From an uncultured Blastocatellia bacterium (GTDB lineage Bacteria > Acidobacteriota > Blastocatellia > Pyrinomonadales > Pyrinomonadaceae): a DNA stretch of 64,000 bases. Positions 6,868-15,819 of this stretch are shown here, one piece after another. Numbering within the stretch: position 1 is the first letter of the stretch; each line of letters begins with the position of its first letter. Position numbers and translations under genes: made by a program. The stretch spans positions 5,933-69,932 of the forward strand of contig CAMLLD010000025.1 of assembly GCA_946480785.1 (NCBI GenBank), in the 5' to 3' direction. The notes below the pieces were generated by a model. The model was not told the origin of the DNA and did no database searches. It saw only the letters and a list, made by a program, of their open reading frames with translations.

Positions 6868-9009
6868 TTAAGGCCCGCTGCGCACAAGCCGAAACCCGAG
6901 CAGCGTGTTTCGGGTTGAAGGGTCCAAAAAGGCGCGCAGACACGCGGTCACGGGCGCCTCGGCGTTGCGCGGATCGCTCACATAACAGCCGCCTCTAATA
7001 GTGCGCCAGTTCTCATATTCGCTTTTCAACTCGAATTTATTCCCGGGGTAGGCGAAAGGTTTTGACGCCGTCCATTCCCAAACGTTCCCGATTAAATCTA
7101 CAACGCCCCACCTGTTTCTTCCTTCAGGATGCGAGCCGACCGGCGCCGGGGTCGCTTCCTTCAACACCGCGGCGCCCTCCTTCCAATCGGGTCCCCACGG
7201 GTACAGATCATTCCGCTCGCCGTTACGCGCCGCGTATTCCCACTCTTCTTCCGTTGGCAACCGATAGGTCAGTCCGTCGCGTTTAGAGCGCCACGAAGCA
7301 AAGGCATTCGCATCGTCAAACGACACGTTGACCACGGGCCAGAGTTCCTGTCCGAAAGGTGGTTTGTTTCCGGCCCAGTGACTCGGCGGTGCGTGCTTCG
7401 TCTCACTGACAAAGTCGGCGTATTCGAGATTGCTAACCTCAGTGCGATCCATCTGGAATGGCTGCACGGCAACTTGGTGCGCAGGCGTTTCCAACGGTGG
7501 CCCATTGTCGCGGCCCATCAAAAACGATCCGCCGGAGATCGGCACCAGATCGGCGTTAGTGTGTGCGATGACAGTCGGGGAAGGCTTCGCGCCTCCACCA
7601 CTCGCGCCTGACTGACTCCGCCACACGAGATAACCGCCGATGCCGAGTCCGATCAAAACCAGGACAAAGACTCCCGCGCCTACGAACCACAACGCCGAAA
7701 GCCCACGCCGCCGCTCATGAAAGTCGATCTGCATCGGCTTGCCGCGTTCGAACTGTGCTTGTTGCTGCGGCGGCGCAACTGGTGGCGGTGTGATCGGTGG
7801 CGGTTGCGGCGCGATAGAGTCAACCACAGTGGGCGCGTTGCGCTGCACGTGGGTCGTCTCCGGATCGGGTTCGAGCTGGCTGTAACTTACCGAACCCTTC
7901 GATAGATCCAACGACGTCGCAAACTGAGTTTCATGACCGACAGGCGGCTGCGTCGTGTGGCCCGGCAAGTCCTGCGGCGGCGGCAGCGGCGGATTGAGTG
8001 TCGTCACTGCCGAAGCGATCGTCCGGTTCGGATCGAGCGCCACCGTCTCGCGCATCGAGCCGGCAAACGGCTGCGCATTGATCGCTGCGTGCAACTCTTT
8101 GAGAAACGTTTCGATCGAGTCGATGCGCGCGTCGAGTTCCTTTTCCAGCGCGTGTCGTACGACGGCTTCGATCGCGGGGGCCACCGACACGCCCATCGAT
8201 TGAAAACTCGGCGGCGGCATCGTCAGATGCTTCTTCATGATCGACGGGATCGAAGAACCTTTGAAAGGCACTTCACCGCAGAGCATCTGGTAAAGGATCA
8301 CGCCGAGACTGTAGATGTCGGCGCGCGCGTCGAGCTCTTCGTCGGACCACTGCTCGGGCGCCATATAAAAAGGTGAGCCCATCAGCCCGCTCGTCTGCGC
8401 TTGCACGAAGGATCCCAGCAACTCACCCGATTTGATCTTGGCGAGTCCGAAGTCGAGGATCTTCACGCCCTCGGCGATCGGCACGTCGTCCTGGACCATG
8501 ATGTTCAGCGGTTTCAGATCGCGGTGCACGATGTTCTGCCGGTGCGCGGCGCCGACGCCCGCGGCGATCGCGGTGATGAACTCCCACGCGCGCTGCGGCG
8601 GCATCGCGCCTTCCTTCGCCATGATCTCCTGGAGCGAATGTCCCTTGACAAACTCCATCACGAGAAACGGCATCGTGCCGCGCGCGACGCCGAAGTCAGT
8701 CACGGCGATGATGTTCGGATGACGAATCGCGGCGGCGGCTAGTGCTTCCTGGCGAAAACGCGTAGTCAGCATCGGATCGTTGCCGACGAGATCCGGGAGT
8801 ATCACTTTGATCGCGTGTTGGGTTTTTAGAAAGATGTGCCGCGCGTGGAACACCGCGCCCATGCCGCCTTGCCCGAGCCGCCGCTCGAGCAAGTAGCGAG
8901 AGTCGATCGTGGGTTCGCCGATGAGAGTGGGTGCAGTCGGCTCGCCGTCCTGAGGACAGGTGTCAGTTTCGTCGGGGTAGCAACGCCTGCACTTGGGGCA
9001 TTCTTTCAT
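6868..9009 (-). CDS. Zinc-ribbon Ser/Thr protein kinase fused to SUMF1/FGE-like domain
   Basis: The 713-residue product has five parts: an N-terminal zinc ribbon (CPKC, CPQDG); a Hanks-type kinase domain from about 38 to 305 with glycine loop GQGGMG, HRDLKPLN and DFGLAK, so catalytically complete; a proline-rich juxtamembrane linker; one membrane helix near 440-465; and a C-terminal formylglycine-generating-enzyme-like domain with GGSFLMG, RLPTEEEWEYAAR, GNVWEW and GFRLV. The paired copper-binding cysteines of true FGE are not evident near the RGG motif, so this domain is more likely a sensor or binding module. The gene starts 16 bases after the end of leuS on the same strand. Phosphorylation of Thr motifs in the neighbouring zinc-ribbon protein is plausible but unproven. 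Confidence 0.88.
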   Translation of the reverse strand: MKECPKCRRCYPDETDTCPQDGEPTAPTLIGEPTIDSRYLLERRLGQGGMGAVFHARHIFLKTQHAIKVILPDLVGNDPMLTTRFRQEALAAAAIRHPNIIAVTDFGVARGTMPFLVMEFVKGHSLQEIMAKEGAMPPQRAWEFITAIAAGVGAAHRQNIVHRDLKPLNIMVQDDVPIAEGVKILDFGLAKIKSGELLGSFVQAQTSGLMGSPFYMAPEQWSDEELDARADIYSLGVILYQMLCGEVPFKGSSIPSIMKKHLTMPPPSFQSMGVSVAPAIEAVVRHALEKELDARIDSIETFLKELHAAINAQPFAGSMRETVALDPNRTIASAVTTLNPPLPPPQDLPGHTTQPPVGHETQFATSLDLSKGSVSYSQLEPDPETTHVQRNAPTVVDSIAPQPPPITPPPVAPPQQQAQFERGKPMQIDFHERRRGLSALWFVGAGVFVLVLIGLGIGGYLVWRSQSGASGGGAKPSPTVIAHTNADLVPISGGSFLMGRDNGPPLETPAHQVAVQPFQMDRTEVSNLEYADFVSETKHAPPSHWAGNKPPFGQELWPVVNVSFDDANAFASWRSKRDGLTYRLPTEEEWEYAARNGERNDLYPWGPDWKEGAAVLKEATPAPVGSHPEGRNRWGVVDLIGNVWEWTASKPFAYPGNKFELKSEYENWRTIRGGCYVSDPRNAEAPVTACLRAFLDPSTRNTLLGFRLVRSGP

Positions 9010-9025
9010 CCTTGGGGAGTATACA

Positions 9026-11587
9026 TCACTTAATAACGACGTTTACGAGACGTTCGGGAACAACGATCACCTTTACCACGTCGCGTCCGTCGATCAATGC
9101 GCGCACGCGTTCGTCGGCGAGCGCCGACTGTCTGAGTTCTTCTTCCGAAACACCGGGTGCAACGATGACGCGCGAACGCAGTTTGCCGTTGACCTGGATC
9201 GGGATCTCCAGCTCTTCACGCCGCGCCAGTTCGGGATCGGCGACGGGCCAACGACCGGACTCGCTCAGCAGACCGTTCGCGTGACCCAAACCTTCCCACA
9301 TCTCTTCCGCGACGTGCGGCGCAAACGGCGTGAGCATGATCACCAGCGATTCCAAAGCTTCACGCACCGCGAACACGTCTGCGTCCGAAGCCTTGCCCGG
9401 ATCGGCATTGAAGTCGCTCAACTGATTGAACAACTCCATCAACGCCGCCACACTCGTGTTCAGGTGTAAGTGCTCGAAGTCGCTCGTGATCTTCGCAATC
9501 GTCTGATGTGTTTTGCGGCGCAACGCTCGCGCGCTGTCGCTGAACTCGAGCGCGTCCGGTTGCGGGCGAGTGTTCGTCAGTCTCTCATGCCAACGGAACA
9601 CGGTGGTGTAAACGCGCCGCAGGAAACGCACCGCGCCCTCGATGCCCGATTCCGACCAGCGCAACTCGTTCTCGACCGGCGCGGCAAACAACACGAACAG
9701 CCGCGTCGCGTCGGCGCCGAACGCCTGGATCATCTCGTCAGGATCGACACCGTTGCCGAGACTCTTCGACATCGCCTTCCATTCGTCGGTGCCTTCGACA
9801 CGGTTCGTGACCATGCCCTGCGTCAACAATCGTTTCACCGGCTCATCGAAGTTAACGAGGCCGAGGTCGCGCATGAACTTGGTCCAGAAGCGCGTGTAGA
9901 TCAAGTGCATCACGGCGTGCGAGTCGCCGCCGATGTACTGGTCCACCGGCGTCCAGCGCCGCGCGACTCCCGTGTCGAACGGTTCGGCGTCGTTGCGTGG
10001 ATCGAGATAGCGGAAGAAGTACCACGACGAATCGACAAACGTGTCCATCGTGTCAGTCTCACGACGCGCGGGCGCATCGCAGTTCGGACAAGTCGTGTTT
10101 ACAAACTCAGGCACGCCCGCGAGCGGCGATTCGCCCGTGCCGGTGAACGAAGCCGTCGGCGGCAACACGACCGGAAGCTGGTCGTAAGGCACTGGGACCA
10201 TGCCGCAGTTTGGACAATAAATCACCGGCACGGGCGCGCCCCAGAACCGTTGCCGCGAGACGCCCCAATCGCGGATGCGATAAGTCACGGCCGCTTCGCC
10301 GAAGCCGTGCTCTTTCGCGTACGCCGACATCTCTGCAATCGCGACCTCGGAGAGTTTTCCGCCCCACTCGCCGCTGTTAAGCAACACGCCGTAGTCGGTG
10401 AACGACTGCCGTATTTCCGCGGAAGCATCGCCGGCGGTCGTCGGCAACGGCTCGGCAGCGATCTGCTCGTGACTCACGGGCGCGATCACCTGGCGGATCG
10501 GCAACGAATACTTTTGCGCAAACTCGAAATCACGCTCGTCGTGCGCAGGCACACTCATCACCGCGCCCGTGCCGTATTCCATCAGCACGTAATTCGCGAC
10601 CCACACCGGCACGGTCTCGCCACTGAACGGATTGATCGCGAGCACACCCGTGTTCACGCCTTCCTTTTCTTCTTCGACTTCTTCGGTGCGCGTCGCTCTC
10701 TCTTGTTTGACCTTCGCGGCGAACGCGTCAACGTCAACCTTCAACGCAGAGCCGGCGAGGATCTCTTCGAGCAACGGATGTTCGGACGACAACACGACCG
10801 CGGTCGCGCCATAGATCGTGTCGATGCGCGTGGTGAACACGCGAATCTTCTTGTCGCTGTCCTTGATCTGAAAGTCGACGAACGCGCCTTCGCTGCGGCC
10901 CACCCAATCGCGCTGCCGTTTCAAAACTTTCTCGGGCCAACCGGGTTCGATCTGGTTGATGTCCGCGACGAGTTGTTCCGCGTAATCGGTGATGCGCAAA
11001 AACCACTGCTCCAGATCGCGCTTCTCGACGGGGGTGCCGCAGCGCCAGCAGACTCCGCCCGACGACTGTTCGTTTGACAACACCGTCTCTTCTTTCGGAC
11101 ACCAGTTGACCTGCGACGCTTTCTTGTAAGCCAAACCGCGCTCGAGCATCTTCAGGAAAAACCACTGGTCCCATTTGTAGTAATCGGGCCGGTGCGCGGC
11201 GATCTCGCGCGCCCAGTCATAACTGATGCCGAGCCGCTGCAACTGCCCGCGCATGTGCACGATGTTTTCCTCGGTCCAGTCACGCGGGTTCACGCCGCGT
11301 TTGATCGCGGCTTGTTCGGCAGGTTGGCCGAAACTATCCCAACCGATCGGATGCAGGACGTTGTAACCCTGCAGCCGTTTGAACCACGCGAGCGCGTCGC
11401 CGATGGAGTAGTTGCGCACGTGGCCCATGTGCAAAAAGCCTGACGGGTAAGGCAGCATTTCGAGCGCGTAGAATTTCTCGCGCGGGTCCTCTTCGTTCGC
11501 GTGGAAGACGCCCGCCTCCGTCCAGCGCTGCTGCCACTTCTGCTCTATCTGTTCCGGAAAATACTTTTCATCCATAGGTCGTGTCAT
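9026..11587 (-). CDS. leuS: Leucine-tRNA ligase
   Basis: Class I leucyl-tRNA synthetase, which charges tRNA-Leu with leucine in the cytoplasm. The 853 residues match the usual bacterial length. Seen in order are the HIGH-type motif in YPSGFLHMGHVRNY with GWDSFGQPAE behind it, zinc-type Cys pairs in the ZN1 region (CPKEE, CWRCG), the CP1 editing domain (TTRIDTIYGAT, MSVPAHDERDFEFA), and KMSKS as AMSKSLGNG. The first ATG (MTRPMDEKYFPEQIEQKW) is used; an ATG four codons later would also fit. It follows the endonuclease IV gene by 32 bases and is followed by the kinase after 16, an operon linking a housekeeping enzyme to signalling genes. Confidence 0.98.
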   Translation of the reverse strand: MTRPMDEKYFPEQIEQKWQQRWTEAGVFHANEEDPREKFYALEMLPYPSGFLHMGHVRNYSIGDALAWFKRLQGYNVLHPIGWDSFGQPAEQAAIKRGVNPRDWTEENIVHMRGQLQRLGISYDWAREIAAHRPDYYKWDQWFFLKMLERGLAYKKASQVNWCPKEETVLSNEQSSGGVCWRCGTPVEKRDLEQWFLRITDYAEQLVADINQIEPGWPEKVLKRQRDWVGRSEGAFVDFQIKDSDKKIRVFTTRIDTIYGATAVVLSSEHPLLEEILAGSALKVDVDAFAAKVKQERATRTEEVEEEKEGVNTGVLAINPFSGETVPVWVANYVLMEYGTGAVMSVPAHDERDFEFAQKYSLPIRQVIAPVSHEQIAAEPLPTTAGDASAEIRQSFTDYGVLLNSGEWGGKLSEVAIAEMSAYAKEHGFGEAAVTYRIRDWGVSRQRFWGAPVPVIYCPNCGMVPVPYDQLPVVLPPTASFTGTGESPLAGVPEFVNTTCPNCDAPARRETDTMDTFVDSSWYFFRYLDPRNDAEPFDTGVARRWTPVDQYIGGDSHAVMHLIYTRFWTKFMRDLGLVNFDEPVKRLLTQGMVTNRVEGTDEWKAMSKSLGNGVDPDEMIQAFGADATRLFVLFAAPVENELRWSESGIEGAVRFLRRVYTTVFRWHERLTNTRPQPDALEFSDSARALRRKTHQTIAKITSDFEHLHLNTSVAALMELFNQLSDFNADPGKASDADVFAVREALESLVIMLTPFAPHVAEEMWEGLGHANGLLSESGRWPVADPELARREELEIPIQVNGKLRSRVIVAPGVSEEELRQSALADERVRALIDGRDVVKVIVVPERLVNVVIK

Positions 11588-11619
11588 CTTAACGGAAAGA
11601 AGCCGGGGATGAACACCGC

Positions 11620-12540
11620 TCAGCGTTCAGTCACAAAGGAGCGCAGCGTCTGAAGGTTCTTCACGTCGGCGCGCGGATCGTCATAGGGGGTTTCGAGGAT
11701 GAAGGCGGCATGCTTGAGTTTGGGATGTTGGGCGACGCGTCGCAGGGCGTCGAGGCCGATGTGGCCTTCACCGATGTGCCAGTGACGATCGACGCGCGAG
11801 TTGTAAACAGCGCGCGAGTCGTTGAAGTGAATCGCCCGCACGTTCCTCAACCCGACGGTTTTCTGCATGCGTTGCAGCAACGCATCGAGACCGTCGGCTT
11901 CGCGAATGTCGTAGCCGGCGGTGAACGCGTGCGCCGTGTCGAAGCAGACGCCGAGCGGCAGCTTCGGACACGCGTTCATGATCTCGCGGAGATGCTCGAA
12001 GCGGTGGCCGATACACTCGCCCTGGCCGGCGGTGTTTTCGAGCAGGATCTTTAGCGAACCAAATTTCAGTCCCTTGCAGGCGATGAGTAGACTCGCTGCG
12101 CACAGCGCGATGCCGTCCGCCTCACAAGCGCCGCGCGCGCTGCCCGGATGGACCACGAGGTAATCGACACCGAGCAACAACGCCCGTTCGACTTCCTCGC
12201 GAAACGACTCACGCGACTTCTGCAAAAAGATTTGATCCGTCGCGGCGAGGTTCACGAGGTAGTTACAGTGAATCAACACGGGCGAGATCTTCGTCGCGCG
12301 ACGCGTCTTGCGAAACTGCACGACGTCTTCGAGTGTCAACGGCTTCGCCATCCAGCCACGCGGATTGCGCGAGAACAACTGCACCGTGTCGCAGCCCGTA
12401 TCTTTCGCGACGATGAGCGCGTTGTGCACGCCACCTTTGATCGGCGCGTGAAAACCGATCTTCGGTGTAACCTTTCGTGTTCGCGACGCCTGTGCCGACT
12501 TCGATTTGGAAGGCGTCGCCTTCTTCGCTGTGCGAGGCAT
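11620..12540 (-). CDS. nfo: Endonuclease IV (AP endonuclease)
   Basis: The 306-residue product is a TIM-barrel, zinc-dependent apurinic/apyrimidinic endonuclease that nicks DNA 5' of abasic sites in base-excision repair. Family residues are visible: GFHAPIKGG at the start of the barrel, QLFSRNPR, HCNYLVNLA, VVHPGSARG, LLENTAGQG, CFDTAHAFTAGYD and HFNDSRA, covering the metal ligands. An N-terminal tail of about 25 residues is very rich in Lys, Ser and Thr and is not part of the fold; such tails may help DNA binding. The start codon overlaps the stop codon of the upstream dipeptidase gene by one base (TAATG), so translation is probably coupled. Confidence 0.95.
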   Translation of the reverse strand: MPRTAKKATPSKSKSAQASRTRKVTPKIGFHAPIKGGVHNALIVAKDTGCDTVQLFSRNPRGWMAKPLTLEDVVQFRKTRRATKISPVLIHCNYLVNLAATDQIFLQKSRESFREEVERALLLGVDYLVVHPGSARGACEADGIALCAASLLIACKGLKFGSLKILLENTAGQGECIGHRFEHLREIMNACPKLPLGVCFDTAHAFTAGYDIREADGLDALLQRMQKTVGLRNVRAIHFNDSRAVYNSRVDRHWHIGEGHIGLDALRRVAQHPKLKHAAFILETPYDDPRADVKNLQTLRSFVTER

Positions 12541-13784
12541 TACTTTGCTTGCTGCGCGTCCATCACGCGCAACATGTTCCCCCCGAGAATCTTGTCGACA
12601 TCACTTTCCGAATACCCGCGCTTCAACAATTCTTTCGTGAGGTTCGGCAAGTCCGCCACTGTCGCGAGATCCGCTGCCGTCGCTTGCACGCCGTCAAAGT
12701 CCGAACCGATGCCGACGTGGTCCACGCCGACGAGCTTCACGATGTGATCGACGTGGTCCACCACACGCGCCGCGTAAACCGGCGGCAGTCGCCGCGCATA
12801 CTCGCGTTGTCGCACACGATCGCGCGCGAGCTTCTTGTGCACCGCATCGCCCGGCTCTGCTTCCGACGCTTGCTGCACGAGCGGCGCGATCTCGACGTCG
12901 ACTTTTTTCTTCAACTCACTCCAACCCGGCTCGATGTGTTCGGGATAAAAGATCACGTTGACTACGCCGCCCGTGTGCGCAAGCGCACGGATCATGTCGT
13001 CGGTGAGATTGCGCGGCACGTCGGCGATCGCTCGACACGCTGAATGCGTTGCGACCACGGGCTTCGTCGACGTGTTCACAATGTCCCAAAAAGTCTTGTC
13101 GGAAACGTGCGAAACGTCGACCATCATGCCGAGCCGGTTCATCTCGCGCACGACGCTCTTGCCGAAGTCGTTCAAGCCGCGCGACGCGCCGATCTCGTCA
13201 CCTGACGAACCTGCCCAACTCGTACTCACGCTCCACGCCGGCGACATGTAACGCACGCCAAGATTGTAGTAACGCTGGACGTTCTCGAGTTTTTCATCGA
13301 TCGCGTAACCGCCTTCGAGGCCCAGCAACGCCGCGATCTTTCCGTCCTGGGCGGCGCGGCGCACGTCCGCCGCGGAAGTGGCTAATTGCCACGTCTCCGG
13401 GTGTTTTTCGGCCAATTCGCGGATGGCGGCGATCTGATCGTCGGCGCGTTTTACCGCACGCGCGCCGCCGCCGCCGAACAACTGCGGCTCGACCCAGATC
13501 GAGAAAAACTGCGCATCGAGGCCGCCGGCTTTGGCGCGCACGGCGTCGAAATGGCCGTCGCTGAGTTGTTGTTGGAGGTCCACGTGCTCATCGAGTACGC
13601 GCTGAACGGAATCAGCGTGCATATCGACGGTTATTGCGCGTTTATGAATACTGAGGGGATCGGTCGCCGCGGCCTGGGCCACGGGCGTAGTTTTGTCCTG
13701 GTTCATCGTGTTGTTTTGGCAGCCGGCGAGAAATGCAGCGGCTATAAAGAACGTAATCAGAAAGTGTGATTTAAGCGAGCGCAT
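12540..13784 (-). CDS. Membrane dipeptidase (peptidase M19), lipoprotein
   Basis: A renal-dipeptidase-type zinc metallopeptidase of about 414 residues that cleaves dipeptides, possibly including those with D-residues. The start chosen gives MRSLKSHFLITFFIAAAF and a lipobox LAGC, so the enzyme is an exported lipoprotein; an in-frame upstream ATG at 13841 would add 19 residues and spoil the signal. The metal-binding segments are visible: TVDMHADSVQ near the N-terminus, LGLEGGYAI, VDVSHVSDKT, VATHSACRAI and HVGIGSDFDG. It is first in the minus-strand series dipeptidase, nfo, leuS, kinase. A role in peptidoglycan peptide or nutrient turnover in the periplasm is inferred from the family. Confidence 0.93.
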   Translation of the reverse strand: MRSLKSHFLITFFIAAAFLAGCQNNTMNQDKTTPVAQAAATDPLSIHKRAITVDMHADSVQRVLDEHVDLQQQLSDGHFDAVRAKAGGLDAQFFSIWVEPQLFGGGGARAVKRADDQIAAIRELAEKHPETWQLATSAADVRRAAQDGKIAALLGLEGGYAIDEKLENVQRYYNLGVRYMSPAWSVSTSWAGSSGDEIGASRGLNDFGKSVVREMNRLGMMVDVSHVSDKTFWDIVNTSTKPVVATHSACRAIADVPRNLTDDMIRALAHTGGVVNVIFYPEHIEPGWSELKKKVDVEIAPLVQQASEAEPGDAVHKKLARDRVRQREYARRLPPVYAARVVDHVDHIVKLVGVDHVGIGSDFDGVQATAADLATVADLPNLTKELLKRGYSESDVDKILGGNMLRVMDAQQAK

Positions 13785-13895
13785 CGCGATGTTACGCACG
13801 CATCTTACAGGCGGGAGGCGTTCTTGCAAACCGAACTGCATCTACTGTATTGTGCCCTGTCCCCACGTATTTTTTCCTAAGGAGTAGAACACACC

Positions 13896-14939
13896 ATGTT
13901 CTCAAAAGAAGGCACTGCCAAAGATGTAAAAACACCTCGCATTTGCGACGTGGTTTGGCATGATGGAGAGTTTATTAAATGGGACGACGCGCGCGTTCAC
14001 GTGATGTCGCACGTGCTCCATTATGGCTCCAGTGTCTTTGAGGGCATTCGTTGTTACGCAACTAAACGTGGGCCAGCCATCTTTCGATTGCGCGAGCACA
14101 TCCAGCGCTTTCTGAATTCCGCGAAGATCTATCGCATGGACCACCCGTGGACGCTCGATCAACTTTGCGACGCGTCGATCGAGCTCGCGCGCCGCAGCGG
14201 TATGGACCAGTGCTACATCCGGCCGATTCTGTTTCGCAGTCTTGACGAAGAGCATCCGGCGTTTGGCGTGAATCCGTTTCCGAATCCGCTCGCGTGCTAC
14301 ATCGGCGCGTGGGACTGGGGCAAGTATCTCGGCGACGAAGCGATCGAACGCGGCGTGGATGTTTGCGTTTCCACCTGGAACCGGTTGACGGCTAATTCGA
14401 TGCCGGCGATGGCGAAGAGTGGCGCGAATTACATGAACTCGCAGTTGATCAAGATGGAAGCGCTGTTGAATGGTTTTGCTGAAGGCATCGCGCTCGACGA
14501 TCGCGGTTACGTTTCCGAAGGTTCCGGCGAGAACATTTTTATCGTCCACGGTGACGTGGTGTTGACGCCGCCGCTTTCTTCTTCAATCCTGCCCGGCATC
14601 ACGCGCGATAGTGTGATTCAGATCTGTCAGGAGCTCGGCATTACTATTAAGGAGCGCACGATTCAACGCGCCGCGCTCTACGTCGCTGACGAGCTCTTCT
14701 TCTCCGGCACGGCAGCCGAGATCACGCCGATCCGTTCGGTCGACCGCATTACGGTGGGTCGAGGCGGACGCGGCCCGATCACCGAGAAGATTCAAAAGGT
14801 CTTCTTCGAAGTGACCAAAGGCGAGCGTCCCGCTCCCGGCGACTGGCTCACCTACATCAACGAGCCCGCGCAAAAATCGACGGACAGCAACGGCTTCGCC
14901 GGCGCGATCGATGAGGCTGAGTTGAAAGTGTCGGTGTAG
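13896..14939 (+). CDS. ilvE: Branched-chain amino acid aminotransferase
   Basis: A PLP-dependent fold-type IV transaminase of 347 residues that makes valine, leucine and isoleucine from their 2-keto acids and glutamate. Visible signatures include HYGSSVFEGIRCY at the substrate-binding loop, the PLP lysine in PAMAKSGANY (Lys174), and the signature region ALDDRGYVSEGSGENIF followed by LPGITRDSV and FFSGTAAEITPI. An AAGGAG stretch just upstream of the ATG is a strong ribosome binding site. The gene stands alone on the plus strand, divergent from the dipeptidase gene and convergent with the toxin gene. Confidence in family is high; branched-chain specificity rests on overall similarity. Confidence 0.94.
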   Translation: MFSKEGTAKDVKTPRICDVVWHDGEFIKWDDARVHVMSHVLHYGSSVFEGIRCYATKRGPAIFRLREHIQRFLNSAKIYRMDHPWTLDQLCDASIELARRSGMDQCYIRPILFRSLDEEHPAFGVNPFPNPLACYIGAWDWGKYLGDEAIERGVDVCVSTWNRLTANSMPAMAKSGANYMNSQLIKMEALLNGFAEGIALDDRGYVSEGSGENIFIVHGDVVLTPPLSSSILPGITRDSVIQICQELGITIKERTIQRAALYVADELFFSGTAAEITPIRSVDRITVGRGGRGPITEKIQKVFFEVTKGERPAPGDWLTYINEPAQKSTDSNGFAGAIDEAELKVSV

Positions 14940-14947
14940 TCGAGATC

Positions 14948-15295
14948 TTACAGATTCAGCAACAGACGCACCCGCTGTTCGACACTGTGCAGCGTTGAGG
15001 TATTCACCGTACCAATCACCCTCAACAAGCGCTCCGTCGAAATCGCACGCACCTCTTCGCACTTGATAAAGCTGCGCATTGTTAATCCGCCTTCGGGAGG
15101 ACTTACCTCGACGTGAGAGGGTACGGCCTTTCCCTTCGAAGTAATCGGGACCGCAATGACTAATTCCGCCGCACTTCGGTTAAAGCGATCGTCCGAGAGG
15201 ATCAAACAGGGCCTTTTGCCGGACGTCTCACGACCTCTTCCAAAATCCAGATCCGCAAACCAAACTTCCCCGCGGTGACAGTTACTCTTTAACAA
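14948..15295 (-). CDS. MazF/PemK-type endoribonuclease toxin
   Basis: The 115-residue protein matches MazF/PemK mRNA interferases, which cut mRNA at short sequences to halt growth. Family landmarks are RGEVWFADLDFGRG with the catalytic-side arginine, KRPCLILSDDRFNRSA, the VPITSK strand and the MRSFIKCEEVRAIS segment before the last helix; length is normal. It overlaps the upstream antitoxin gene by 14 bases, the usual arrangement for a coupled toxin-antitoxin pair. The target sequence cannot be read from the protein. The pair sits as a small island between ilvE and pilT and has lower GC than both. Confidence 0.92.
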   Translation of the reverse strand: MLKSNCHRGEVWFADLDFGRGRETSGKRPCLILSDDRFNRSAAELVIAVPITSKGKAVPSHVEVSPPEGGLTMRSFIKCEEVRAISTERLLRVIGTVNTSTLHSVEQRVRLLLNL

Positions 15296-15563
15296 TTACG
15301 TTTCCGTCCTCCGTCCAAATTTCGTTCGGGTCGAAGCCGTCCATGAGAGTGTTCTCCCACAATCGCCGCTCCTCCAGTTCCTCAGCCCAAGCAACGGGAT
15401 CGGCCTTCAAAGCCTTAAACGCGGCGTCTAGCGACTCAAAAAATTGCGTTTTCTCATACTCGGCTAGAGCCTTCTCCAGAATTCGTTGCATAGATATCCC
15501 TTCGTTTCGCGCAAGCTCACGAAGCTTTTCGTGAGTCTCCTTGCTGACTCGCAGTTGCGTCAT
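15282..15563 (-). CDS. Ribbon-helix-helix antitoxin partner of MazF
   Basis: A 93-residue acidic protein located immediately upstream of, and overlapping, the MazF-type toxin gene. Residues 1-40 look like a ribbon-helix-helix DNA-binding domain (TQLRVSKETHEKLRELA then ISMQRILEKALAEYE), and the rest is an acidic tail (WAEELEERRLWE to WTEDGNVIV) of the kind that wraps around and blocks MazF. Such antitoxins repress their own operon through palindromic operators, and a palindrome lies upstream at 15645-15660. The exact antitoxin family was not settled. Confidence 0.85.
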   Translation of the reverse strand: MTQLRVSKETHEKLRELARNEGISMQRILEKALAEYEKTQFFESLDAAFKALKADPVAWAEELEERRLWENTLMDGFDPNEIWTEDGNVIVKE

Positions 15564-15644
15564 TACGGCCTCCCAGCTGAAACCACTCCGGTGAGGTCGC
15601 GTGGCGTGTAGACAAGACTGTCAACAAAATTGTATGCCTCTCAG

Positions 15645-15660
15645 GTATACGCGCGCATAC
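15645..15660. promoter_or_regulatory. Candidate operator palindrome of the toxin-antitoxin operon
   Basis: The sequence GTATACGCGCGCATAC pairs with itself in seven of eight positions. It lies about 80 bases upstream of the antitoxin start in the space shared with the divergent pilT gene, where a ribbon-helix-helix antitoxin would be expected to bind. Binding is inferred from position and symmetry only. Confidence 0.4.
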
Positions 15661-15697
15661 TACCAGCTTTGAGGACGCGCGTCTACCGCGATATTTA

Positions 15698-15727
15698 TTG
15701 ACGCTCCTCAGAGCGCCACGCTATAGT
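15698..15727 (+). promoter_or_regulatory. Candidate sigma-70 promoter of pilT
   Basis: TTGACG (15698-15703) and TATAGT (15722-15727) are separated by 18 bases and point to pilT, whose start codon is 92 bases further on. Both boxes are near consensus. Start-site data are lacking, and the organism's sigma factor preferences are unknown. Confidence 0.45.
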
Positions 15728-15819
15728 GACTTCGCGCTCCACCCGCGCTGAAAGCTTCCCAAAACCCCAGCCTTTCGCAGTTCCAAAAGGTTCCAGCTCA
15801 AAAGGTTCTCAGAACATTC

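Noticed and set aside
9470..11077. A 535-codon open frame on the plus strand opposite leuS
   Set aside because: Its product is Arg/His-rich low-information sequence, typical of the antisense of a GC-rich conserved gene. leuS on the other strand has all family motifs.
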